Part shown: positions 36,128 to 44,144 of the stretch, piece after piece
Layout: the number at the start of each line of letters is the position of its first letter
How positions within the stretch are numbered: position 1 is the first letter of the stretch
From: a virus
Reading direction: 5' to 3' (one strand)
IMG/VR virus record: IMGVR_UViG_3300035681_000828
Coordinates: 1 to 48,082 of that record
DNA: 48,082 bases
The notes under the pieces: model-generated
What the model was told of the DNA's origin: nothing
Database searches by the model: none
Seen by the model: only the letters and a program-made list of their open reading frames with translations
Program-made: the position numbers and the translations under genes

Positions 36128-36374
36128 GGTCTTTGCTCAAGTGATACAATATTTTAACACGTTCTAGGGCTTCTTGTAAAGTGGGATTCGTCCGAGATTC
36201 TCTTAAAATATCTTTCCAAGTATTTTCTAACTCATAATTGATGGTTATATTTTCGTTAAATGGGTCGATATATTTTCCAATCATCGTTCGTTCTAATTTA
36301 CCAACTTCTCTGGCATAGATTTCTTCGCCGTTGCGTTCGTAGATATATGTAGCACTTGGTGTTAATTTTCCCAT
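36114..36374 (-). CDS. Small conserved T4-like protein
   Basis: An 86-residue protein (MGKLTPSATYIYERNGEEIY..., LQEALERVKILYHLSKDHGQ). AGGAAA lies 5 nt before the ATG. Overlaps the next gene by 14 nt. Unknown role. Confidence 0.7.
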   Translation of the reverse strand: MGKLTPSATYIYERNGEEIYAREVGKLERTMIGKYIDPFNENITINYELENTWKDILRESRTNPTLQEALERVKILYHLSKDHGQK

Positions 36375-36427
36375 TTTATTTCCTAATCTATAAATTTTAA
36401 CACAAATTTCGAACCCTGCTAACCTTT

Positions 36428-37111
36428 TTATACCTGCGAATTATAAAAATTTAATAAGTTTACATACTGTTCGTTTTCATGTTTTCTAGATCCTTTAGCA
36501 GTCCATATCATTCGTTCGGGGGTCATTTTTGTACCGGTCCATTCAGAACTTAATCGAGGTATTGATTTTTCTATCATCATAGCATCTAATATATCTTGAT
36601 CTAAAAACCAATAAATGTTTCCTTGTTTGAAACTTTCTTGTAATCTAGTGCTATAAGTATTTCTAAAATCATCATCTCCAAACGATATTGCACTGGCTAA
36701 CGATTTGCCACCTTTTCTAATAGTAATTTTACTAATGTTAGTTGCCTCTAAAAATTTAATTAATGGAATTGTTTTATTGGCAATCACATCACAATCAAAA
36801 CTTATAATTTTTGCAGCTGGATCAAATATTTCCGGAATTCGTATAAATCGAATGCAGGCACATAGGGTATTAAATTCTTTATCATCAACATCTAGTAATT
36901 CGTTGGTGTAACTTATATTTTTTTGAGAACACCATTCTAGTTGTTTGTCTGTTGGATTATACAAGTGAACATGAACTTTTGCCCACGGCGCATGTTGTAG
37001 TAAACTTAAGGCCAGTGCTTTACCATATAGATCAAAATATTTTGAATCTGCCGCAAAATAAAAAAAGTTACCCGTTAATCGAGCCGGTATATTCAAAGAA
37101 GGAAGAATCAT
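36428..37111 (-). CDS. GT8-like glycosyltransferase
   Basis: A 227-residue protein. AAKIISFDCDVIANKTIPL is the D-x-D strand end of GT8/GT-A enzymes; NIYWFLDQDILDAMM supplies a second typical block (WFLDQD). It is probably a retaining transferase acting in glycan synthesis. Start of the AT-rich sugar cargo; ATGA with the reductase gene upstream. Confidence 0.7.
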   Translation of the reverse strand: MILPSLNIPARLTGNFFYFAADSKYFDLYGKALALSLLQHAPWAKVHVHLYNPTDKQLEWCSQKNISYTNELLDVDDKEFNTLCACIRFIRIPEIFDPAAKIISFDCDVIANKTIPLIKFLEATNISKITIRKGGKSLASAISFGDDDFRNTYSTRLQESFKQGNIYWFLDQDILDAMMIEKSIPRLSSEWTGTKMTPERMIWTAKGSRKHENEQYVNLLNFYNSQV

Positions 37112-37923
37112 AGATTTTTTAATTCAATAAGCATTTGATCGTAATCGGAAATATTAAACTCTAATAATTTACGTGTGTCAATTAAGATTTTGTTTACGGG
37201 CTTTGGACCTTGTGTTTGTATAATGGTTTTGTTAAGAGCAAATATATCGTTTATTTTACACAACAAGTCATATTTGTTAATCTTATTATCATTGTTAACA
37301 AGATGATACACTCCCGTAATTACCGGAGTTTGCATGTATTGATCAATGCATTTTGCCAACTGTAAGGTAGTGATGCCGTTCCACCAAGCATTGTTCCATC
37401 CTTGCAATTCACTTGCAGAATTATTGACAATCCAATTAAAGAGTCCTGTGCCATTTGATTTTATTTCAGGTCCGATGATACTCATTCTAAAAGTAACGTC
37501 TTTATCGTTGTTAATTTCACCTAGAGATTTCGACTTGCCATACAAGTTAGTTTCGGTGTGTGTATCTAATTCAACATAGTTTCCTTTCTTGCCATCAAAC
37601 ACACAATCAGTTGATAAGTGAACCACTCGTGTTTTGCTTTTTAAAAAGGTATGTTCTAAAAAGTGTGGAAACCAACCATTGATCAATGCAGCACGATCCG
37701 GACGATCGTTACTATCTTTAACTAACAATCCCACACAATTGATCACAAAGTCAAAAATATTTGTAACTTCACCGAGGCGTTGTATTTCTGCAAAATTCTC
37801 AACATCTATAATAAGATCTGCATTAGATCTTGCCAGTGTGCTTACATCGTGGCCTTGTTGTTTGAGATATCGAGTGATAACATGACCGGCCATACCGTTA
37901 CTGCCAACTACTAAGATTTTCAT
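37108..37923 (-). CDS. RmlD-like nucleotide-sugar reductase (SDR)
   Basis: A 271-residue protein. Rossmann start KILVVGSNGMAGHVITRYL, STDCVFDGKKG, and YGKSKSLGE with the catalytic Tyr and Lys, all as in RmlD-type 4-reductases. With the dehydratase and 2-epimerase nearby it fits the WbvB-WbvR-WbvD/CapE-F-G kind of pathway to UDP-2-acetamido-2,6-dideoxy-L-hexoses. Unlike CapF it has no C-terminal cupin domain. ATGA junctions on both sides. Confidence 0.85.
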   Translation of the reverse strand: MKILVVGSNGMAGHVITRYLKQQGHDVSTLARSNADLIIDVENFAEIQRLGEVTNIFDFVINCVGLLVKDSNDRPDRAALINGWFPHFLEHTFLKSKTRVVHLSTDCVFDGKKGNYVELDTHTETNLYGKSKSLGEINNDKDVTFRMSIIGPEIKSNGTGLFNWIVNNSASELQGWNNAWWNGITTLQLAKCIDQYMQTPVITGVYHLVNNDNKINKYDLLCKINDIFALNKTIIQTQGPKPVNKILIDTRKLLEFNISDYDQMLIELKNL

Positions 37924-38912
37924 ATAAAATTGCCTTTCTTAAGCATTTCTTTAATGGCATTGCGTTGCATAATAAATGTTTTAGAACTAAACTCTTCTTC
38001 TGAAAACTTCTCTAAGCTGCTATACTTGTCTATTAATGTTTGTTTAGGATTAAATGGTAGTATCACAAAATATGCATCGTCATATTTGTATGACATTACT
38101 GCTTCGTGTTTTGATATCAGCATCTCATCTAATTTTTCACCGGGTTTACTCCCCATCTCTGTAATTTCTGCATCGCCGTAGACATCTATCAAAATGTCTG
38201 CGATATCTTTGATGTATGCCGCTGGCATATTCATTACAAATGTTTCACCACCTATACTTTCTTCGGCAGCTTTAAATAGTAAACCAATAGCTTCTTCGAG
38301 TGTTAAGAAGAATCGAGTCATTCTTAGATCAGTGATAGTAACCGGTCCACCGTTACGGATCTGTTCTATAAAGTATGGAATAACACTGCCATTAGATCCC
38401 ATAACATTGCCTCCACGTACACAGACAAATCTAGTATGATCGGTTAGATCGTTGGCTTGAATAATCAACTTTTCACCCACAGCTTTAGTCATTCCGTATA
38501 AGTTCAATGGCTCAACTGCCTTGTCGGTGGATACATCGATGACTTTTTTAACACGATTTTCAATCGCAGCATTAACAACATTTGTTGTACCTATTACATT
38601 TGTTTTAATAGCTTCCTGAGGTTGATCTTCGCAGATAGGTACGTGTTTAAGAGCAGCCATGTGAAAAATATAATCAACATTCTTAGTAGCAAACTTAACT
38701 GCTTCGTAGTCTCTAACATCTCCTATGATGTATTTGATATTGAGATTTTTAAACTTACGTTGCATTAATACCTGCTGAAGTTCACCTCTTGAAAAAATAA
38801 TAATTTCTTTAGGGTTGTGTTTTTCAAGCATTAATCGAGTCAGTGTTTGCCCCCACGAGCCAGTGCCGCCTGTAATTAAAATTCGTGCGTTGTCAAAAAT
38901 ACTATCATTCAT
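37920..38912 (-). CDS. UDP-GlcNAc 4,6-dehydratase-like (CapD/CapE/PseB family)
   Basis: A 330-residue protein. ITGGTGSWGQTLTRLML (NAD(P) loop), MAALKHVPICEDQP, DVSTDKAVEPLNLYG with YGMTK (Tyr-Lys pair) and VRGGNVMGSNGSVIP, all typical of short polysaccharide-type 4,6-dehydratases. It would make UDP-4-keto-6-deoxy-HexNAc. Whether it also epimerises C5 cannot be told. The stop overlaps the reductase start; its start overlaps the oxygenase by 8 nt. Confidence 0.9.
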   Translation of the reverse strand: MNDSIFDNARILITGGTGSWGQTLTRLMLEKHNPKEIIIFSRGELQQVLMQRKFKNLNIKYIIGDVRDYEAVKFATKNVDYIFHMAALKHVPICEDQPQEAIKTNVIGTTNVVNAAIENRVKKVIDVSTDKAVEPLNLYGMTKAVGEKLIIQANDLTDHTRFVCVRGGNVMGSNGSVIPYFIEQIRNGGPVTITDLRMTRFFLTLEEAIGLLFKAAEESIGGETFVMNMPAAYIKDIADILIDVYGDAEITEMGSKPGEKLDEMLISKHEAVMSYKYDDAYFVILPFNPKQTLIDKYSSLEKFSEEEFSSKTFIMQRNAIKEMLKKGNFI

Positions 38913-39663
38913 ATTTTACTCCGATGTCATCTGGGTTGTGGAATAATGCTCTATGTTTGTTATCCAAAGATTCCACTTCCTCTGCAGGTCTTGTATTTGT
39001 ATAGTAATACAAAATTAATGATCTACGACTTCTATCTTCGGGGCATTTTAACGGAGTAGGATGACCGTGAAAACTAAAATCGTCAGTTCTAAATACAACC
39101 AGTCTGTTAAGTAATGGACTAATTTTATCAACGCATACTCCTGGTTTGTTGTCGGGGGTTCTAGACCACATTTCTAAATGGCCTCCCCATTCTTCTTGCC
39201 AATTATCGTTTAAGTATAGGATAACATTTAATCTTCTGTGTACTCCCATTAGATCGTGCCAGTTGCCGTCTGCGTGTACTGCTAGTGTGCCGCCTGTATT
39301 GATCTGGTTAAATCCGCCGCCTGTTAGATAGGGATCAGGAATAAGCCCATTAATTCCAGTTAGCTTAGATAAGAATCTTAAAAATGTTCCACCATTTAAA
39401 AAATTAATTAAATCCAATGTGTTAGCAGGAACATCACTATCGTCTTTCCAATCACTACGCCATTTAATTTGAATCTTATCGTGATTACGCTTGTCCCAAC
39501 TTTCAAAATTTTCATTGTTGAAGTCAGTTAGTGTTTCATTAATAACTTTTTCTGTAAAAAAATCATCTATAGCAATATAGTTAAACGGTTGCTTAGATTG
39601 AAATTCGTTAGAAAGATCTTCTAGATCAAATTTGTCAAATTCTACATATTTCTTTTTCATCAA
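38905..39663 (-). CDS. 2OG-Fe(II) oxygenase (prolyl-hydroxylase type)
   Basis: A 252-residue protein. Metal site HADGNWHD (H-x-D), distal His in FHGHPTPLKCP, and RRSLILYYYTN with the 2-oxoglutarate Arg. NVILYLNDNWQEEWGGHLEMW is the typical central block. Substrate may be a sugar or a protein. AAGGACAATTG precedes the ATG at 39663 or 39660. Confidence 0.88.
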   Translation of the reverse strand: MMKKKYVEFDKFDLEDLSNEFQSKQPFNYIAIDDFFTEKVINETLTDFNNENFESWDKRNHDKIQIKWRSDWKDDSDVPANTLDLINFLNGGTFLRFLSKLTGINGLIPDPYLTGGGFNQINTGGTLAVHADGNWHDLMGVHRRLNVILYLNDNWQEEWGGHLEMWSRTPDNKPGVCVDKISPLLNRLVVFRTDDFSFHGHPTPLKCPEDRSRRSLILYYYTNTRPAEEVESLDNKHRALFHNPDDIGVKYE

Positions 39664-39669
39664 TTGTCC

Positions 39670-40743
39670 TTAGTTCGACAGTAGTATGTTAACAACTACG
39701 TCTGATACATTATTTTGATTGTACTCTTCAGGTATTTTCCAGTTCCTGTCAGCTGACTTCATTCTGTTAAAGCAGGCAACAATATTTTCTTTATCCAAGC
39801 CGCTAATTACGTTAGAGCCGCACCAAACTGTTTCTGGTCTTTCTGTTGTATCTCTAATGGTAATTGTTGGTATACCGAATAAACACATTTCTTCTTGAAC
39901 CGTTCCTGAATCGCTAATTGCCATATGTGCATTTTTTTCTAAGTTGACAAAATCAAAAAACCCCAAAGGTTCCGTTATTATAATGTTTGGATTATCAACT
40001 AAAATATTAAACTTTGCTAATTTTTGTTTGGTTCTAGGATGACAACTAAACACTATCTTATATTCTTTAGATATTTCTTCAAAACTTTCAAAAATATTAA
40101 TCAACCGATCGTTAACATCAACATTTTCTGCTCGATGCGCTGTGGCTATAATGTAGTTATTTTTTTCAAGATTAAGTGCTGATAATATAGGAGAACTGTC
40201 TATTTCATTTGCATAAAAATCTATTACTTCTTTAATTGGATTCCCCGTGACAAATACTTTGTTGTTTGCAGCACCTTCACGCAATAAATTTTGACGGCTT
40301 AACTCAGTATAAGGTAAATTTATACTAGACACGGCATCAATAATTTTTCTATTCTTTTCTTCAGGAACTTTAAGATCATAACAACGATTGCCAGCTTCCA
40401 TATGATAGACCGGAATGCCTAATCTTTCACATATAATTGCTGCTAGGCCTGAATTGGTGTCGCCCAATATCAAAACTTTATCAGGCTTAAATTCGTTTAC
40501 AAATTTTTCAACACCTACAAATGTATTACCAATTTGTTCTGCAAAGGATACAGATTTATTGTCAATTACATAATCTGGGTTTCTTAAACTCAATTCTTTG
40601 AAGAATACATCATTTAAATTTTTATCATAATTTTGACCGGTATGCAATATTTTATGATCAACAATGTTATCAAGTTTAGGAATAATTCTAGATAGTCTTA
40701 TAATCTCAGGTCTTGTTCCTAAAATTGTTAGAACCTTAGTCAT
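39670..40743 (-). CDS. UDP-N-acetylhexosamine 2-epimerase (WecB/WbvD/CapG-like)
   Basis: A 357-residue protein. VLTILGTRPEIIRLSRII, HTGQNYD, VLGDTNSG-like segment (LILGDTNSGLAAI), VYHMEAGNRCYD and ITEPLGFFDFV are classic. The pattern NPDYVI and RCYDLKVPEE is closest to the CapG/WbvD/FnlC subgroup that acts on 6-deoxy sugars. Start at 40743 (MTKVL) chosen to match the family N-terminus; it overlaps the methyltransferase by 8 nt. Confidence 0.9.
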   Translation of the reverse strand: MTKVLTILGTRPEIIRLSRIIPKLDNIVDHKILHTGQNYDKNLNDVFFKELSLRNPDYVIDNKSVSFAEQIGNTFVGVEKFVNEFKPDKVLILGDTNSGLAAIICERLGIPVYHMEAGNRCYDLKVPEEKNRKIIDAVSSINLPYTELSRQNLLREGAANNKVFVTGNPIKEVIDFYANEIDSSPILSALNLEKNNYIIATAHRAENVDVNDRLINIFESFEEISKEYKIVFSCHPRTKQKLAKFNILVDNPNIIITEPLGFFDFVNLEKNAHMAISDSGTVQEEMCLFGIPTITIRDTTERPETVWCGSNVISGLDKENIVACFNRMKSADRNWKIPEEYNQNNVSDVVVNILLSN

Positions 40744-41269
40744 TTGGAAATACCCCAACAAAATAATGGCAAAGACTAGGTAAGTCTAATGGTGTCCAGT
40801 CTGTAAAATCTTCTTTATGCCAAAGACTTTTATGTATGTCAAAAGTATTACCATAGCACCATAATCTTGGATCATTTACATTTTTATGATTATCATCCCA
40901 AATTTCTTCTAACGGAGTCAATAATACAATTTTTTTAGTGGTAAGAGTTTTCACAGAATCTAAAAGACGAATGCCTGCATCTTTATCAAGGTGTTCGATA
41001 AAATCTATCATTAAAACATAATCAAATTTCTCACCGCCTAATAAGGTGTTTAGATCAACAGTTTCTAGGTCTGCTACAAAATCTGGATTCACTGACTCCC
41101 ATGCATCAATTGTGATAATTTTGCTACATCTGTCTTTAAATGGATCTGAATATAATTTCGGACCGCATCCGAGATCTAAAATAGAATCTCCTTCTTTAAC
41201 AACGGAGTGTAGATATCTCATTAGCTCGTCGTTCGATGAAGCTCGTTTTCCGTTTATATTGTGTTTCAT
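40736..41269 (-). CDS. SAM-dependent methyltransferase
   Basis: A 177-residue protein with motif I ILDLGCGPKLYSDPF and IDFIEHLDKDAGIRLL; a small class I methyltransferase, probably acting on a glycan or lipid intermediate. ATGA overlap with the glycosyltransferase upstream. Confidence 0.8.
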   Translation of the reverse strand: MKHNINGKRASSNDELMRYLHSVVKEGDSILDLGCGPKLYSDPFKDRCSKIITIDAWESVNPDFVADLETVDLNTLLGGEKFDYVLMIDFIEHLDKDAGIRLLDSVKTLTTKKIVLLTPLEEIWDDNHKNVNDPRLWCYGNTFDIHKSLWHKEDFTDWTPLDLPSLCHYFVGVFPND

Positions 41270-42036
41270 TTAATATTGTCCTTATTATTAGCTCTAATAG
41301 TGGGGGGAACAGATGCTTGCAATTTGGCAAGTAATTGTTGATTATTAACAGTTGCTGGCGGCGCCAGCGGGTTATTATACATTTTAGGGTGCCATTGATG
41401 TATAACATACGGTGCTTCAACAAACGTTACATTTAATTTTTTATTTTTAATTCTTTGTAAAAATTCGTCGTCATCATAACTATGACCGAAAGCAAATTCT
41501 TCGTCAAAACCATTTAATTCACACAAGTTCTTCCTAGTAATTGCCGAGGTATAGTGATATCCCACTGGATGGTGAACACTATGATTAACCCATTTTGTTT
41601 TACTAGATTTTGTTCCGCCTACATCTATTGTACCGCCTTGATGTAGAATTCTTACATCGCCTTTGTTACATGCCCAGCAATGAAAGGTTAGATAATTGTC
41701 ATCAGTTAATGTTTGATTCACATATGAGATTACATCGCCTTGATGACAGCACTCTGGATTTTGAATAATAATTTTGTCACCAGAACTTTCACGGAATCCA
41801 ACATTATACGGCACACAGGGATTAAACCAAGTCTTAGATCCTCGATCTGACATTTTAATTATTTTAATATTCAGCGACGGAAATTCACTAGGAACAGTAT
41901 CTAAACTGTTTTCTAAATTGCTAAAATCATCTACAATTATTACTTCAAAGTCTTTTTCCCGACTTTGAATAAATGTTTTTAGAGTATGTCTTAATAATTC
42001 TAATCGATTATAATATGCCATTACTATTGATATCAT
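41266..42036 (-). CDS. Family-2 glycosyltransferase
   Basis: A 256-residue protein. SIVMAYYNRLELLRHTLKTF and VIIVDDFS (nucleotide-sugar site), then LCELNGFDEEFAFGHSYDDD (C-terminal acidic catalytic block), as in GT2 enzymes. It transfers an activated sugar to an acceptor on the cytoplasmic side. Coupled by ATGA to both neighbouring methyltransferases. Confidence 0.9.
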   Translation of the reverse strand: MISIVMAYYNRLELLRHTLKTFIQSREKDFEVIIVDDFSNLENSLDTVPSEFPSLNIKIIKMSDRGSKTWFNPCVPYNVGFRESSGDKIIIQNPECCHQGDVISYVNQTLTDDNYLTFHCWACNKGDVRILHQGGTIDVGGTKSSKTKWVNHSVHHPVGYHYTSAITRKNLCELNGFDEEFAFGHSYDDDEFLQRIKNKKLNVTFVEAPYVIHQWHPKMYNNPLAPPATVNNQQLLAKLQASVPPTIRANNKDNIK

Positions 42037-42632
42037 GATAGTTTTACCTCAGCCATTATATATTTGTTTCGTTGATTAATCACATTAACAATTTCTACGC
42101 CGTCTTCTTGCTCGGGCATATTAGTCTTTTTGTATATCACTCGCAAATCCATTATAATTCTCGTATTTGCATGTGAATGTTTTAATATCAAATCTTTATA
42201 AGTGTTTACAGGATAGTGAAAACCACAAGACACCCACGACGTAATCAAATCAAATTTAACATCTTCTGGAATATTAATATTATTGCAATCAATTAAATGA
42301 TATTTTTTAGTGCCTAATTTTTTTAATTCTGCGTCTACCTCTGACAATGGATGATAGAATAAGAAATCGTTAGCTGTCTTATTATATTTTCCAGTTGATG
42401 CTTCGGGAGATTTAGAGTCGTTATCTTTAGTATCGCCGTCTAACAACCACAGCTCGGAATTATATTTTTCATTGAACATTCTCGATTCCCAAGCAAGCCC
42501 GCAGCCAATATCTAAAATCTTCATTGGTGCGCTGCCTAAGAATTTATCTAGAATTTCAAAATTTTCTTTCTTGTGGCTTTGATATAATTCTGTTTCCCAG
42601 AGCCCGCCACTGCCTAACCACTGTTTTGTCAT
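42033..42632 (-). CDS. SAM-dependent methyltransferase
   Basis: A 199-residue protein. ILDIGCGLAWESRMF is motif I, LDGDTK motif II, and FDLITSWVSCGFHYPVNTY motif IV. Acceptor unknown; it is part of the sugar cargo operon. ATGA with the cupin gene. Confidence 0.8.
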   Translation of the reverse strand: MTKQWLGSGGLWETELYQSHKKENFEILDKFLGSAPMKILDIGCGLAWESRMFNEKYNSELWLLDGDTKDNDSKSPEASTGKYNKTANDFLFYHPLSEVDAELKKLGTKKYHLIDCNNINIPEDVKFDLITSWVSCGFHYPVNTYKDLILKHSHANTRIIMDLRVIYKKTNMPEQEDGVEIVNVINQRNKYIMAEVKLS

Positions 42633-42973
42633 TTTGAATACCCCACAGTTTCACGCTCAATGTCATCGTGATCAAATTCTGCCCAATATAATTCAAATGC
42701 TACACAGTCTGTGACTGCTTCAAATTGATGATATTCGCCCGGAGCAACCTTTGTATATTCGCCTGCCTTTAACAAAGTTTCGTCTACGAGATCATAATTG
42801 CCTTTCCATACACGAATAATCATTTCACCGGACTCGACAAAGAATCCATTCCACTTGTATTTGTGTTTATGCTTAGAACATACTCCACCGGCGTTGGCTT
42901 CAATACGATGAAATTCTAATACACCGTTGGCTTCTAACAATTCTGTCTGTCCCCATACTTTTCCTGCTTTCAT
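42629..42973 (-). CDS. Cupin-domain protein
   Basis: A 114-residue single-cupin protein. SKHKHKYKWNGFFVESGEMI gives the His/Glu metal motif 1 and APGEYHQFEAV motif 2. It may be a sugar epimerase/isomerase accessory or supply the cupin half missing from the reductase at 37108 (CapF has a fused cupin). AAGGAG ribosome site; a TAAATA motif at 42993-42998 could serve late transcription. Confidence 0.8.
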   Translation of the reverse strand: MKAGKVWGQTELLEANGVLEFHRIEANAGGVCSKHKHKYKWNGFFVESGEMIIRVWKGNYDLVDETLLKAGEYTKVAPGEYHQFEAVTDCVAFELYWAEFDHDDIERETVGYSK

Positions 42974-42999
42974 GCTATCTCCTTAATGTGTGTATTTAA

Positions 43000-43506
43000 T
43001 CAGATCAATTTATGTAATTGCAAAACTTCGCTTTGTCTTGAAACTTCTTTGACAAAGAACACGCAAGGTGGATTGACCTCCTCGCTGAGCGGCACAGTTA
43101 ATAATTGTCCGTTTTTCATCTTAGGAAAATACCAACGCACATCCTGATAGATATTAACAATTTCTATAGGCATATATTCTGCTCTAAAGCCTTTGATCGG
43201 ATTAAACACTAGTGCGTCAAATCCACGCTCATTGATACTAGTCAACGGTAACACTTCGGGATCAAGCCCACAATCTTTGTCACCTACTACCATGCACCAA
43301 TCCAAAGGCATTTGCACTTCATAGCCTCCTATGTTCAGCACTATAGCCGGTGAATTAAACGATTCTAAAAATATCAAAGGCATGAAATAAAAATCTGGAT
43401 CCTGTGGATTTGAATTATCCAGCACCGAAAATCTTGTATCTTCGTCTACTTGATCCGGCAATTCGTTTAGATCAAATGCTTCATTGTTTAGTGTGAGTAT
43501 TCTCAT
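43000..43506 (-). CDS. Conserved T4-like protein, unknown
   Basis: A 168-residue, beta-rich protein (DFYFMPLIFLESFNSPAIVL; VQMPLDWCMVVGDK; VRWYFPKMKNGQLLTVPL) that I recognise as a type conserved in marine T4-like phages. No catalytic motif. It is embedded in the cargo, which shows that cargo genes were inserted around core genes. Confidence 0.75.
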   Translation of the reverse strand: MRILTLNNEAFDLNELPDQVDEDTRFSVLDNSNPQDPDFYFMPLIFLESFNSPAIVLNIGGYEVQMPLDWCMVVGDKDCGLDPEVLPLTSINERGFDALVFNPIKGFRAEYMPIEIVNIYQDVRWYFPKMKNGQLLTVPLSEEVNPPCVFFVKEVSRQSEVLQLHKLI

Positions 43507-44144
43507 TTTAATTTTCCTAGTATTACGTTTCGGTGATCAGCATCCCATGCTAAAATGTCATAGTTAAAATTGATCTTACAGAAATCAATTGCTCTAGTAT
43601 CACTGTTTTCTTGTTCTACAACCAACAGAGGATTGTATTTTTTAATGGTGTTAACTGCACCTTGTAAAACATTTAATTCGTATCCGTCTACATCAATTTT
43701 AATATAATCAATATCTGAAAAATTAAATTCATCTATAGTGTATAGCTGTTCATCATACCACTTTTCTTGCGGTACTTTTCCAGCAGTTATACTTCCACCA
43801 CCGCTTACCTTTATAATTTTATGTTCTTCACCCAACGCACATTTAAAATGTGTAATTTTAGATAGGTCAACATTTTTATGAAATAATTTTCTTCTTCGAT
43901 AATCAAAACAAAAAACATGATTAAAATCTTTGTGAAGATATCTTGTATATTCGCCGTCTCTACAACCAACATCTATAGCATTTCTTTTTTCTGTAATAAA
44001 AGGAAGACTAGCTACCCACGTTTTTTTACAATGGTGATTAGGGAATTCTTGTGTGCCATCTGGGCTAAAGAAAAAATCAGTATCGTAAAAATCCCAGTTA
44101 AATGTGTTTTCAGAAAACTGAGTAGGTTCAAGAGGATGTATCAT
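43503..44144 (-). CDS. FkbM-family methyltransferase
   Basis: A 213-residue protein. NAIDVGCRDGEYTRYL (motif I), and FSDIDYIKIDVDGYELNVLQ with GAVNTIKKYNPLLVVE, diagnostic of FkbM O-methyltransferases, which often methylate sugars. ATGA with UvsW downstream neighbour and with the preceding gene. Confidence 0.88.
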   Translation of the reverse strand: MIHPLEPTQFSENTFNWDFYDTDFFFSPDGTQEFPNHHCKKTWVASLPFITEKRNAIDVGCRDGEYTRYLHKDFNHVFCFDYRRRKLFHKNVDLSKITHFKCALGEEHKIIKVSGGGSITAGKVPQEKWYDEQLYTIDEFNFSDIDYIKIDVDGYELNVLQGAVNTIKKYNPLLVVEQENSDTRAIDFCKINFNYDILAWDADHRNVILGKLK

